A stretch of 64,000 bases of DNA from Vreelandella olivaria (lineage in GTDB: Bacteria; Pseudomonadota; Gammaproteobacteria; Pseudomonadales; Halomonadaceae): the NCBI GenBank assembly GCA_004295565.1, contig AP019416.1:124001-188000 (forward strand), given 5' to 3'. The position numbers and the translations under genes were made by a program. The first letter of the stretch is position 1. Every line of letters starts with the position of its first letter. Under the pieces are notes generated by a model. The model was given only the letters and a program-made list of their open reading frames with translations, did no database searches and was not told where the DNA came from. Positions 1 to 9,223 of this stretch are shown here, piece by piece.

Positions 1-1
1 C

Positions 2-1422
2 GAGTACCCTGAGTGGCTTAAAGTCCGTGCTGTGACCGGCAAACGTGGCAACATTACCCATTTTATTAATCTGTTTACCGATATTTCGGCACAAAAGGCC
101 CGCGAGCGTGATCTTCGCCGTATCGGCTATGAAGACCCTCTCACTGGGTTGCCCAACCGCCGGCGCCTGCATGATCTGCTTGCTTCTCGGCTGCGCCATT
201 TACGCGCTGGTGAGAGCCTGGATATGGCGCTGGTGGATATCGATGGGTTGAAGTCGGTGAACGACAGTCTCGGCGTTGAGCAGGGCGACCGCCTGTTAGC
301 CCGCTTTGCCCAGCGGCTCACCAGTTATGTGGCGGGGAGCGTGGTAGGGCGTCTGGGTGGCGATGAGTTTATGGTCATCCGCACCACCACCTTTGACGAT
401 CACGACCAGTGGGTGGCCACCCTGCGTGAGCATATGAGCCGGCCCTTTGAAATCAACGACCACTCGCTGCGCTTAGGGTTGACGATTGGCAGCTGCCGCG
501 TGCCCGAAGATGGTAACGACTCCGGCGTGCTGTTCCAGCGCTTGGAGTCGGCGCTTTACAGCGCCAAACGGCTGGGGCGTAACTTAAGCCAGCGTTTCCG
601 CCCGGCGTTGGATAAGCAGGATAACCCTCAACTGGCGCTGGTCAGTGATCTACGCGCCGCGCTTATTTCCGGTGACCAGTTGGAGCTGCATTATCAAACT
701 CAGCATGAGCCTAGCAGCGGTGAGCTGGTCGGTATGGAGGCGCTGCTGCGTTGGCGTCACCCCAAGGATGGGATGATTTCCCAGGCGATTTTATTCCGTT
801 AGCCGAGCGGCACGGGCTAATGAGCCAACTGGGCGCCTGGGTGATCGAAAAAGCGTGTGCCCAGCAGGCGCACTGGCGGAATAGCGCGATGCCCAAGCTG
901 ACGATTTGGGTCAATATTTCGGCGCTACAGCTGTTTCAAGGCGATCTGGAGAGCCAACTGACCACTTGCCTAAAGCGCTACCAGTTGAAGCCTTCGCAAA
1001 TTGGTTTAGAGCTGACGGAGTCGGTGCTACTCGACGAACGTGCGGGGGATATGAGGCCACGGCTGCAGGCGCTGCGTGACCAAGGCTTTGCGATTGCCAT
1101 CGACGATTTTGGTACCGGCTATTCATCCCTGGGCTACTTGAAGCGCTTGCCGGTAGACAAAGTCAAACTCGACCGGGCGTTCATTAAAGAGCTGCCCCAC
1201 GATCAGGCGGACGCCTCGATTGTTAAGGCGGTGCTAGCAATGGCGGAAGGCATGGGACTCGGGGTAATTGCCGAAGGTGTTGAAACCAAAGAGCAGTGTC
1301 AGTTCTTGGTCAAGGCCGGCTGCACGTCCGTACAGGGGTTCTACTTTGCCCGGCCGCTTGCCGCTGCTGAGTTGGAAAAACGTCTGGTGCCCGCGCCAGC
1401 CATTGTTCCCTCCGCTTCTTAG
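2..1422 (+). CDS. PAS-GGDEF-EAL cyclic-di-GMP signalling protein, 5' truncated and frameshifted
   Basis: The gene begins upstream of the window. The first visible residues (EYPEWLKVRAVTGKRG, then FTDIS) look like the end of a PAS sensor domain. A GGDEF diguanylate cyclase domain follows, with DPLTGLPNRR and an intact RLGGDEF signature near 350-370. Next is an EAL phosphodiesterase domain with EALLRW, DDFGTGYSSL and a late EGVET motif, which suggests the EAL half can be catalytic. One frameshift near 780 splits the EAL domain. Adding one C to the CCC run restores the standard SPGDFIPLAERHG sequence, so I read it as one protein. The family makes and degrades c-di-GMP at the inner membrane or in the cytoplasm. 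Which activity dominates cannot be told from the sequence. Confidence 0.9.
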
Positions 1423-1429
1423 CAGAAAA

Positions 1430-1920
1430 TCAGGCGCGGTAAAAACGGCTAATGCCCACACAGAGCATTGCCCACACGAGCGCCTGGACGGGGAGTAACC
1501 AGGCCGCTAGGGTCACCTCTGCCAGGAGCGCACCACCGTAATAAGAGAGGGCCGCTAATGGCGCCGCACAGCGCGGCTAGCAGCGGGTAGCGCCACAGCC
1601 AGGCAAGCGAATGATAGACCAGGGTGGCAAACAGCGGCCAAAGCATCCACAGCCACAGTGGTAGCAGCCCCAACACCAGCGTTTGATCGTTAAAATCGAA
1701 GCCCCCAGCAGCTGCAAGCCACCGTCAATGACCAGTCCCAGTAGCGCAAATCCAACGATAAAGCGCCACTCGCCGGGCCGTGCGCAGCGCCATAGGTGCC
1801 AAGCTAGCAGGCTGATGCCAGCCACCGCAGCAACCCACGAACCGCCTAAGACGCACAATAACCACCCGGCTTCGAAACGTAGGGCATTCAACACCAGTGT
1901 CTGCCACTTGGGGACGCCAT
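1430..1920 (-). CDS. DUF2878 family inner-membrane protein (frameshifted)
   Basis: Last gene of the photolyase operon. The ATG follows the TAA of the cfa-like gene with no spacer. Repaired translation begins MASPKWQTLVLNALRFEAGW and shows several hydrophobic segments, a conserved D-G-G-L-Q-L-L-G-G-F-D-F patch and PLWLWMLWPLFATL. This matches DUF2878, a short membrane family of unknown function that often accompanies DUF1365 and CFA-synthase-like genes. Three breaks are needed: a C-run just after the start, a G-run near 1695, and a C-run near 1545. The stop is TGA at 1432-1430. Function is unknown; context suggests envelope or lipid remodelling under light or oxidative stress. Confidence 0.7.
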
Positions 1921-3188
1921 TTAGAGTGCGCCGGTAAGCGGAATGGGTTTTGCCGCGGGCTTGGCCAGTAGTAGGTGGCAAGTGCCGATAGAGCGCTCGA
2001 TAAAGCCGCCCTCGCAGTAGCACAGATAGTAACGCCACATGCGGATAAAACGCTCATCGTAGCCCAGTGCTCTCACCTGCTCCAGGCTGGCTTCAAAGCG
2101 GTGGCGCCACTCGCGCAGGGTGCGCGCGTAATGCGGGCCAATTTCATCCAGCGCGACGATGTTTAGCGACGTTTTACGCATAACACTGGTTAGCATGGCG
2201 TGGTGCGAGGGCAGAAAGCCGCCAGGAAAAATGTAGCGCTTGATAAAATCCATGTCGCGCTTAGCCTCTTCAAAGCGCTGATCACGAATGGTGATGGCCT
2301 GGAGCATAGCCTGGCCATCATCGGTCAGCAGGCTATCCAGCTTGTTGAGGTAGGTATCGAGATACTGATGCCCCACCGCCTCAATCATCTCCACCGAAAT
2401 AAGCCGGTCATAGTGACCGGTCAATTCCCGGTAATCCTGCTTGAGCAGAGTGATTCTATCTTCTAACCCTTCTTCTTTAATACGCTTAGCGGTATGGGCG
2501 TGCTGCTCATCAGAAATGGTCGTGGTGGTGACACGGCAGCCGCGGGTTTTCGCCGCATGAATCGCCAGCCCACCCCAGCCGGTGCCAATCTCTAGCAGGT
2601 GATGCTCGGGCTGTACGTCGAGCTTTTCCAGCATCAAATCGAGCTTATAGGTCGAGGCCTCTTCCAAGCTGGCTTCTGGATAGGGAAAACGGCGCTTGAA
2701 TACATCCAGTGGTGACGATCTAAAAACGTAGAGAACAGGTCGTTGCCGATATCGTAGTGGGCAGCAATATTGCGTTTCGAGCCGCTTAGACTGTTGCGCT
2801 GAAAGCGGTAGGCGGCGCCCAGTAACCAGCGGGCAAAGCGGGCACTGCCGTTCTCCATTTTAGTATTCACCTGCTCTAGATTAGCGGCGAACAGGCGCAC
2901 CAGGGCGACCAGATCGTCAGCGTCCCAATCGCCATCCATGTACGATTCTGCAGCCCCCACGGTACCGCCAAAGGCGAGGCGCTTCCATGCGCGGGAGTGG
3001 CGGATCACCACGGTCACCTGCAGCGGGCCTTGTTGACCTAAGTGATGGCACTGATTGCCCTCAATCAGGGTGATACGACCGCCCCGGAAGGCATCCAACT
3101 GGGCCATCAGGCGCGGTTTTAGCCACTTGGTTAAGCGATCTTGCGCAATGGGTTGAATATTGGGAGGCGTGGAACGCAGGGTCGTCAC
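1921..3188 (-). CDS. cfa: Cyclopropane-fatty-acyl-phospholipid synthase-like methyltransferase (frameshifted)
   Basis: SAM-dependent methyltransferase of the CFA synthase (CmaS) family, about 422 aa after repair. Visible landmarks are the AAHYDIGNDLF motif, the SAM-binding loop EIGTGWGGLA, and C-terminal YFRIWRYYLCYCEGGF-like residues. Classical members add a methylene bridge to unsaturated acyl chains in membrane phospholipids; relatives methylate the double bond instead. One frameshift near 2690 is corrected by a C in a CCC run, giving SSAVFPYPEASLEEAS. The start overlaps the DUF1365 stop by 4 bp, showing translational coupling. Co-occurrence with photolyase, an FAD amine-oxidase-like protein and DUF1365 is a recurrent stress-lipid cluster in Proteobacteria. 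Whether the product is cyclopropane or another methylated lipid is open. Confidence 0.88.
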
Positions 3189-3982
3189 TTTGAAGTCTCC
3201 TTGCGCTTGGGGTGGTTATAAACGGGGACGCGCTTAAGCCACAGGCGAAGCGCTTCAAAATGGATGCCCGCAATGGTTTTCAGGCTCATCCATGGCTGGC
3301 GAGCCAAGGCTTTCAGCATCGCACCGCGGGTAGCGGGTGAAGCGTCAAGGGTTAAGGTGGCATCAAAATGGCACTGCTGATGCTGCCAGTTCTCCATATG
3401 CAGAAAGAGCTTTTCGCCGGGGGCATTAAACTTCCAGCGGTAGGTCATCTCCATGGGGTTAAACGGCGAGACGTGAAGATCTTTAGCAAAATGTGCCTGG
3501 TGGCTATGGCGTGAGGGATCCACCGCGCTGGCGTAGCGGGTGCGCTCGCGCCAGGGCATATTGGTGACCTCGCTCAATACCGCTGTTAGTCGCCCCAGAT
3601 GGTCGTAGGCGTAGTAGACGGAAATAGGGTTGAACATGCAGCCCAATGTGCGTAGCTGGGTAAGCACGCAGATGCGTCCATTGGGTGCGCTGCCCAATTG
3701 CCGAATAAGCTCTTCCCGCACGGCGGTCTTCAGCGGGCGGTCAATCGGGCCCAGATAGTCCTCGCGACGAAAACGCGCCAATGCAGGGCGGCGGGCGCTA
3801 AAGCCGGGCACCTTATCAAACAGCTCTGGTAACTCATCCAGATCCAGCCACGCCATCCACAGCTGGTAACTAAAGGTGTGGGATTTGGGCATAAAACGCC
3901 GGTGGCGCAGGGTGCCACGATAAATACGCGAGCGCGGCTGAGCTGTGATTCCAGCGGTTATCTCACTCATCATGCTCGCCAT
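3185..3982 (-). CDS. DUF1365 domain protein
   Basis: Intact 265-aa frame. It carries typical DUF1365 features: YRGTLRHRRFMPKSHTFSY near the N-terminus, then NPISVYYAYD, and the late HVSPFNPMEMTYRW block. A GTG lies at 3985, but the ATG at 3982 overlaps the TGA of the preceding flavoprotein gene (TGATG), so I choose 3982. The 3' end overlaps the cfa-like start by 4 bp. No enzymatic activity is firmly known for the family. It is nearly always found beside an FAD-dependent amine-oxidase-like gene and a CFA-synthase-like gene, so a shared role in fatty-acid modification is a reasonable inference. Confidence 0.88.
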   Translation of the reverse strand: MASMMSEITAGITAQPRSRIYRGTLRHRRFMPKSHTFSYQLWMAWLDLDELPELFDKVPGFSARRPALARFRREDYLGPIDRPLKTAVREELIRQLGSAPNGRICVLTQLRTLGCMFNPISVYYAYDHLGRLTAVLSEVTNMPWRERTRYASAVDPSRHSHQAHFAKDLHVSPFNPMEMTYRWKFNAPGEKLFLHMENWQHQQCHFDATLTLDASPATRGAMLKALARQPWMSLKTIAGIHFEALRLWLKRVPVYNHPKRKETSK

Positions 3983-5346
3983 CACCCCAGCCCCTCAACG
4001 CCCTGGGGCGTTAGCAGTTCATGGGCAGGCAGAGCCGATGGTTGGCTGGGCGGCGGGGCCGCCTCATCACAGCCCAGTGCCTGCGCCACCCGCAGCGCGC
4101 TCCACACGCCATCTTCATGGAAACCGTTACGCCAATAGGCGCCGCAAAAGTGGGTGCGATAAGCCGTTGAGGATATTTCTGCGTGTCGCCCCTGGGCCGC
4201 CTGGCCTGCCAAAGTGAATTGGGGGTGCGCGTAGGTATAGCGGCCAAGCACCTTGTTTGGATCAATGCTGGCGCTGTCGTTCAGGGTCACGCAAAACGTC
4301 GTGTCGCTCTCTATCCGCTGGAGGATGTTCATGTCGTAAGTGACCGAGACCCGTGCTTCGCTATCGCGCTGATCCAGGCGGTAGTTCCAACTCGCCCAGG
4401 CGCGCTGGCGGCGCGGCAAGAGGGCGGTATCGGTGTGTAGCACCACCTCGTTATCCTGGTACGGCATGGCGCCAAGTATCTCCTGCTCGGCGCTGCTGGC
4501 GTCGCCCAGCATGGCGAGTGCCTGGTCGGCGTGACAGGCGAGCACCACCTGGTCAAAGCGCTGGGTACCGGAGGGCGTGGTGATCACAACGCCCGTGTTG
4601 TCGCGGATGATCCGGGTGACCGGCGAATTGAGGTGAATACGCGATGCATAGGGCGTGGTCAGACGGGGATATAACTTTTCGAACCACCCACCAGGGTGTA
4701 CCACTGAGGGCGGTGGTTGACCGATAGCAGGCCGTGATTACGGAAAAACGCACAAAAAAAGCCAGCGGAAGGCGCGTAAATCGCTAATGCTGGCCGACCA
4801 AATGGCAGCTCCCATGGGCAGTAAGTAGCGCTGCTGAAAATCGCGATTGTAGTGGTGGCAATCCAGGTACTCGCCCAGCGTCATACTGTCGGGCAGCTGT
4901 TGGCTTTCAAGGGCTTTGGTGGCCTGCTTGTTAAAGCGCAGAATGTCGCCCAGCAGGCGGTAAAAGAGGGATTGAGTAAATTGCGTCGCTGGGCAAACAG
5001 CGAGCCCAAGGTATGTCCGTTGTACTCAAAGTCCCGCGCTGTCTCGTGTACCGAGAAGCTCATTTCGGTGGCTTGTGAAGCGACGCCCAGGGTGGCCATC
5101 AAGCGCTGAAAGTGCGGATATAGTCCAGTCGTTAAAGACAATAAAGCCGGTATCGATAGCGTAGGAGTGCCCCGCAACGTTCACGTCCATGGTGGCAGTG
5201 TGGCCACCCAAGCGTGAATCCGCCTCAAACAGGGTGACTTCATGCTGGGCGGAGAGGTACCAGCCGGCGGCCATGCCGCTGATGCCGCTACCGATAATGG
5301 CAATACGCTGTGATGGCCCAACGTTTGTTGATACCGGGGCGCTCAT
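3982..5346 (-). CDS. FAD-dependent amine-oxidase-like / NAD(P)-binding flavoprotein (multiple frameshifts)
   Basis: The N-terminus holds a textbook dinucleotide-binding fold: RIAIIGSGISGMAAGWYL, then E-A-D-S-R-L-G-G-H. Downstream segments GFIVFNDWTYPHFQRLM, FDQVVLACHADQAL and the C-terminal THFCGAYWRNGFHEDGV match the COG2907 family of flavoproteins. Members neighbour DUF1365 and CFA-like enzymes. About four frameshifts are needed, near 5130, 4970, 4755 and 4672, mostly in C or T runs. The ATG at 5346 overlaps the TGA of the SDR gene. Likely a cytoplasmic or membrane-associated oxidoreductase; a desaturase-like role on methylated acyl chains is a hypothesis, not shown by the sequence. Confidence 0.82.
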
Positions 5347-6126
5347 GATGACGCCTGCTGGGTGCGGGTCATGCGCAGGCCAATCTGACGGCGCATAGCA
5401 GGGGCAAAATGCCCAACAACTTGACCAGATAGGTAAAACGGCGTGGGAAGTGGATATCCAGCCGACCCTTCACCAGCCCTGCGATAATGGCATCGGCTGC
5501 TTGCTCTGCCGTCACCTGCATAGGCATGGGAAAGTCGTTACGCTCGGTGAGCGGTGTCTTCACAAAGCCGGGATGAATCAGGCTGACGTCTATCCCTTCT
5601 TGATCAAGGTCTAAGCGCAGCGACTCCAAAAGTAACTGACCGCGGCTTTAGACGCCCCATAGGCTTCCGCGCGGGGTAGCGGTAAATAAGCCGAAGCGCT
5701 GGAGGTGGCGGCTAACCGAGCCGGAAGGCCCTCTTGGCGCGCAGCGCGCAGCAGCGGCAGTGCGGCTTCAACGCCGTACAAAGTGCCAAATAGATTGGGT
5801 CTAAACACCCGCTCAACTAAATCCATATCGAACTGCTGAGCGTTCAGGTACTCGCAGGTGCCGGCGTTAAAGAGCGCCAAATTTAACGCGCCGAGCTGCT
5901 CACGGATGTCGTTACCCGCTTTGAGCACTGCTTGACGATCGCTGATGTCCAGCGGTAGAGGATGGGCATTAGGGTGCCCCTGGCACAGCGCGTCGAGTGA
6001 TTCAGCGCTGCGTGCGCTAAGCACCACCTGGTGGCCCTGGGCGATGAGCTTACGCGCCAGGGCCTCGCCAATGCCCGAGGTGGCACCGGTTAACCAGATA
6101 CGTTGGGGCGTTTTCCAGGTGCTCAT
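5343..6126 (-). CDS. Short-chain dehydrogenase/reductase (frameshifted)
   Basis: Classical SDR. The NAD(P)-binding motif TGATSGIGEALA is near the N-terminus, then FNAGT, a catalytic Ser in AATSSASAY, and the Y-x-x-x-K pair in YGASKAA. Start ATG at 6126 is chosen over 6141 because AGGAGAGG lies about 8 bases upstream of it. Two frameshifts: a T run near 5627 (giving AVSYLLESLRLDL) and a C run near 5400. After the second repair the protein ends in QQASS and its TGA overlaps the next ATG. Substrate is unknown; operon context points to stress or lipid metabolism. Confidence 0.85.
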
Positions 6127-6142
6127 CAAACCTCTCCTCATC

Positions 6143-6571
6143 CTAAGCCAAGCGTTTTTTTAACCAGCGAATGGCGCTGCCCATCAGTGGTAACTGTTCG
6201 TAGAGCATGGCGCCCGCATCGAAGTAGTCGCGATGGCGCTGAACGCGCCCGTCATCAGCAAAGGTAAGCGCACTACAGCCTTCGACCTCGACCGGTTTAC
6301 CCCCTGCCAAACGCGGGTGGATAAACGTCATATCCAGGTAACGAACGCTTGCTGGCCCTGCACCTGCTGAGCGTGATAACGGAATTGGCACTGCTCAACA
6401 TTTTCATACAGGGTTGAAAAGTAGCGCGCTAACGCTTCGCGGCCTGCGATCTTATGCAGCGGGTCGCTAAAACAATATCTTCAGTATATACCTCGTATAG
6501 CTTTTCTGTACAGGTATTGTCTAGTTTATTGAAAAGGCGCAGAACGCCTCTAACGCCGCAGGCTCAGCCAT
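6143..6571 (-). CDS. NTF2-like / SnoaL-type small protein (frameshifted)
   Basis: The ATG at 6571 is preceded by AGGAGA. Repaired translation starts MAEPAALEAFCAFFNKLDN and continues DIVFSDPLHKIAGREALARYF, a typical nuclear-transport-factor-2-like pattern, ending RWLKKRLA. Three breaks are required: two TTTT runs near 6525 and 6465, and a G run near 6337. Members are about 140 aa cone-shaped proteins that bind or isomerise small hydrophobic ligands. A NTF2-like gene between photolyase and SDR is common in this operon type. Its specific substrate is unknown. Confidence 0.72.
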
Positions 6572-6604
6572 CACGGTCTCCTTTAGCAGTGGCTAACAAT
6601 AGAT

Positions 6605-8016
6605 TTATTTAGACAGCGACTTAAACGCTTCTAAGGCGCGCTGGCGAGCCGCTTTGTGATCCACAATCGGCGCTGGGTAAGCGACGTCGCTAAGCAGATC
6701 CTGGGGCGGTGCATGGCGTGCTTTTGCGGGCAGGTGGGCCAGTTCAGGCAGCCAGTGGGCAATAAACTCACCTTCAGCGTCAAAGCGGGTGGACTGGGTG
6801 GTGGGATTAAAAATGCGAAAGTAAGGGGCGGCATCGGTGCCCGTTGAGGCTGCCCACTGCCAGCCGCCGTTGTTGGCGCAGAATTCACCATCAACCAAGT
6901 GGTGCATAAAAAGGCTTCGCCGCGCCGCCAGTCAATCAGCAGGTGCTTACTTAAAAACATTGCCGTGATCATGCGCAGCCGGTTGTGCATCCAGCCGGTC
7001 GTGACTAACTGGCGCATGGCAGCATCCACGATAGGGTAGCCCGTTCGCCCCTCGCACCAGGCTTGAAAGCCTTTATCATCGTCGCGCCACTGCAACTGCT
7101 TGGTGTGTTCCTGGAAGGGCTGATAGCGACACACCTGGGGAAAGCCTACCGCAACGTGCTGATAAAACTCTCGCCACACCAGTTCGTTGACCCAGGTGGT
7201 GAGGCCGATATCGCCATCGGCCAGGTGTCCGCCGTTGTCGCTCATCACCGCTTGTAAGCATTGGCGATAGGAGATCATGCCTAGCGCCAGATAGGGCGAT
7301 AGTTCGCTGGTGCCGCGTACCTTGGGAGGTCGCGCTGGGCGTTATAGTGACGGCCACGAAAGCGTAAAAGCGCGCCAGGTTATCTGCCGCGGCGTTCTCT
7401 CCGGCAGGCCATAGCCGCCCATCGACAGGGGCGCTTTCAAGTTCGGGCAGGGCAGGCAGCGGGTCGCTTTCAATATTCAGCGCTGCTTGTACCTGTGGCG
7501 TCGCGCGCAGCGCCAACTGGTCGGCGCTGACCTGCTTGTGCCACGCCTTGGAGAACGGCGTAAATACCCCGTAGTAGTCGCCTTTGCCGGTTAGCAGGCT
7601 GCCGGGGGCAAAGGCCACGCCATCATGGTAGCCGTGGGCGGCAATCCCGGCCTGCTTAAAGGCGGCCTGCACAGCCTGAGTCGCGGTGGCGCTCATTGAG
7701 CGCGTATTCATAATTGAAGTGCAACTGCTCAACGCTATATTCGCGAGCGATCTCAAGCAGTGTCTCGGGCGCCTGGTCATAGCGTTCAATATCACGATGC
7801 AGCAGCGGGATATTCAAACCGCTGAGGGCTGTTTGGACGGCGGCAACACCCCGCGCCCAAAAATCCAGCTTATTGGCGCCATGCCCGCAGGTCCTGCCAC
7901 TGGGGAATGCTGCGCAAAAATACCGCTATCACAGGCCCCTTTGCGGCGGCGGCAGCGAGGGCGCTGTTGTCGTCAATACGCAGATCGCTGCGCAACCAAA
8001 CCAACTGACGTTTCAT
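6605..8016 (-). CDS. phrB: Deoxyribodipyrimidine photolyase (frameshifted)
   Basis: First gene of the stress operon. The N-terminal photolyase/antenna domain begins [20 protein letters not shown]. The C-terminal FAD-binding domain includes [32 protein letters not shown] and the [11 protein letters not shown] loop, typical of class I CPD photolyases. The enzyme uses FADH- and blue light to split cyclobutane pyrimidine dimers. About five frameshifts interrupt it (near 7875, 7700, 7355, 7325 and 6911); they restore the family sequence when single bases are added. Start ATG 8016 has GAGAGGAAG upstream. A terminator-like hairpin ends only 31 nt before the start codon (see separate entry). Confidence 0.9.
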
Positions 8017-8047
8017 AGGCTTCCTCTCCTAGGGGCTCCTGCAGCAC

Positions 8048-8080
8048 AAAAATGGCCGGTCGCCGGAGGGCGAACGGCCA
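8048..8080 (-). terminator. Intrinsic terminator or attenuator between the MerR gene and photolyase
   Basis: On the minus strand the arms TGGCCG and CGGCCA, extended by inner complementary bases around a short loop, are followed directly by TTTTT (8052-8048). This is a strong rho-independent signal after the regulator gene. It lies only 31 nt upstream of the photolyase start codon. The photolyase operon must therefore be transcribed from a promoter inside the regulator gene or by read-through. Confidence 0.75.
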
Positions 8081-8097
8081 GGATAAAAGCGCGCTGG

Positions 8098-9018
8098 TTA
8101 GAGTACGCCAGACTCGCGCAGTAGAGGGCGCAAGCGGGCAATCGCCTGGGGCAGGTCATCACCCAGCATGTGAACCGGCCCATCGCGCAAATCGTTTTCA
8201 CGCAGACGGGCCACTTCGCCGCATACGCCGATAGGTACGTTCAGCGCTTCAGCCGCTTTAGGCAGCGCCTGGTTTATGTAGCTATCGCTCTCCCGCTGGC
8301 CGCTAGAGAGCAGCACCATGGACGAATGTAGCCGCGCCACTGCCTGGGGGAGATCCTCCAACGGCAGTGAGTGGTCAAGCATCTGCACCCGGTAGCCCTG
8401 TTCGCTGGCCATTAGCGCCGACATTAGCACCCACAGCGGGCCGGGGTCGTCGGGCATGGCGTTGAGCAGAATCAGCGGGCCACGAGTGGCTTGATTGGCA
8501 TAGTGCAAGCGGATGCCCACCTGGCTGCGCAGAAACGCTTCCAAGGTGCGGCGTACTAACTGATCTGCTTGAACGGCCCACTTGGCCTCTAACGTTAAGA
8601 TCACCGGTTGCCAGAGTTCATTAATGGCCACGCTTAACGGATAGAGCGCCAAACTCTGATGGTAAAACGCCTCCAGCTTGGCAAGATCCAATGCTTCGAT
8701 GATCGCTTGCAGTTGCAGGCGCTGGCTGGCCCAGTCACCGGCATCAGGTGTCGGTGTCTCAATTGTTTCTGGCTGGTCAAGCAAGTCGGCGACTTGACTG
8801 ACCGGCACACCACGATTGAGCCACTGCAGAATGCGTTCGATGCGGGTGATGTCGTCCTGGGCGTAAAGGCGATGGCCTTTCGGCGTGCGCTGGGGTCGAA
8901 TGAGTCCGTAGCGTCGCTCCCAGGCGCGTAGCGTGACCGAATTCACCCCTGTTAAGCGAGAAACCTCGCGTATTGGATAGAGTGGCGTATCAGGTGGGTG
9001 GGTCGCCTTGAGACTCAT
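8098..9018 (-). CDS. MerR/LitR-family regulator with degenerate cobalamin-binding domain
   Basis: Intact 306-aa protein. Residues 14-60 form a MerR winged helix (YPIREVSRLTGVNSVTLRAW, then KGHRLY). The rest resembles the helical bundle plus Rossmann-like B12 domain of CarH/LitR light regulators. The W-x9-EH motif is reduced: W147 is present but the E-H pair is R157-T158. The lower ligand motif (E-x-H-x-x-G) reads DDPGPLW at 190-196, with Gly where the His should be. Direct adenosylcobalamin sensing is therefore unlikely. It resembles the class of LitR proteins, studied in Pseudomonas, that work with a separate photosensor. Position beside photolyase makes control of this operon the obvious role. 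Confidence 0.85.
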   Translation of the reverse strand: MSLKATHPPDTPLYPIREVSRLTGVNSVTLRAWERRYGLIRPQRTPKGHRLYAQDDITRIERILQWLNRGVPVSQVADLLDQPETIETPTPDAGDWASQRLQLQAIIEALDLAKLEAFYHQSLALYPLSVAINELWQPVILTLEAKWAVQADQLVRRTLEAFLRSQVGIRLHYANQATRGPLILLNAMPDDPGPLWVLMSALMASEQGYRVQMLDHSLPLEDLPQAVARLHSSMVLLSSGQRESDSYINQALPKAAEALNVPIGVCGEVARLRENDLRDGPVHMLGDDLPQAIARLRPLLRESGVL

Positions 9019-9156
9019 GGGCGCCAGTACCTCTTCGTTATCTGCAGCACGGCGCTGCAGGGTATGTCATTGTTCGCCGCGGCGAAGGTGATTCATATTC
9101 CATTTAAAGATTGCCTGATTTAAAAACTAAACATTAGCACGATACTGTATGCCCAT

Positions 9157-9187
9157 TTGTACAACTTGTCGCTACCCGGTACAACCT
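9157..9187. promoter_or_regulatory. Candidate regulator-binding sites upstream of the MerR gene
   Basis: Two sites lie about 140-170 bp upstream of the regulator start. One is the palindrome TTGTACAA at 9157-9164. The other is TTGT-N11-ACAA at 9166-9184, the same 19-bp geometry as the site at 10343. On the minus strand TTGTAC at 9164-9159 could serve as a -35 box ahead of a long spacer and GCTAAT. Autoregulation is inferred. Confidence 0.5.
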
Positions 9188-9223
9188 TTATAAGAATCCT
9201 TCTTAATCATTTAAGTTTCGTGC

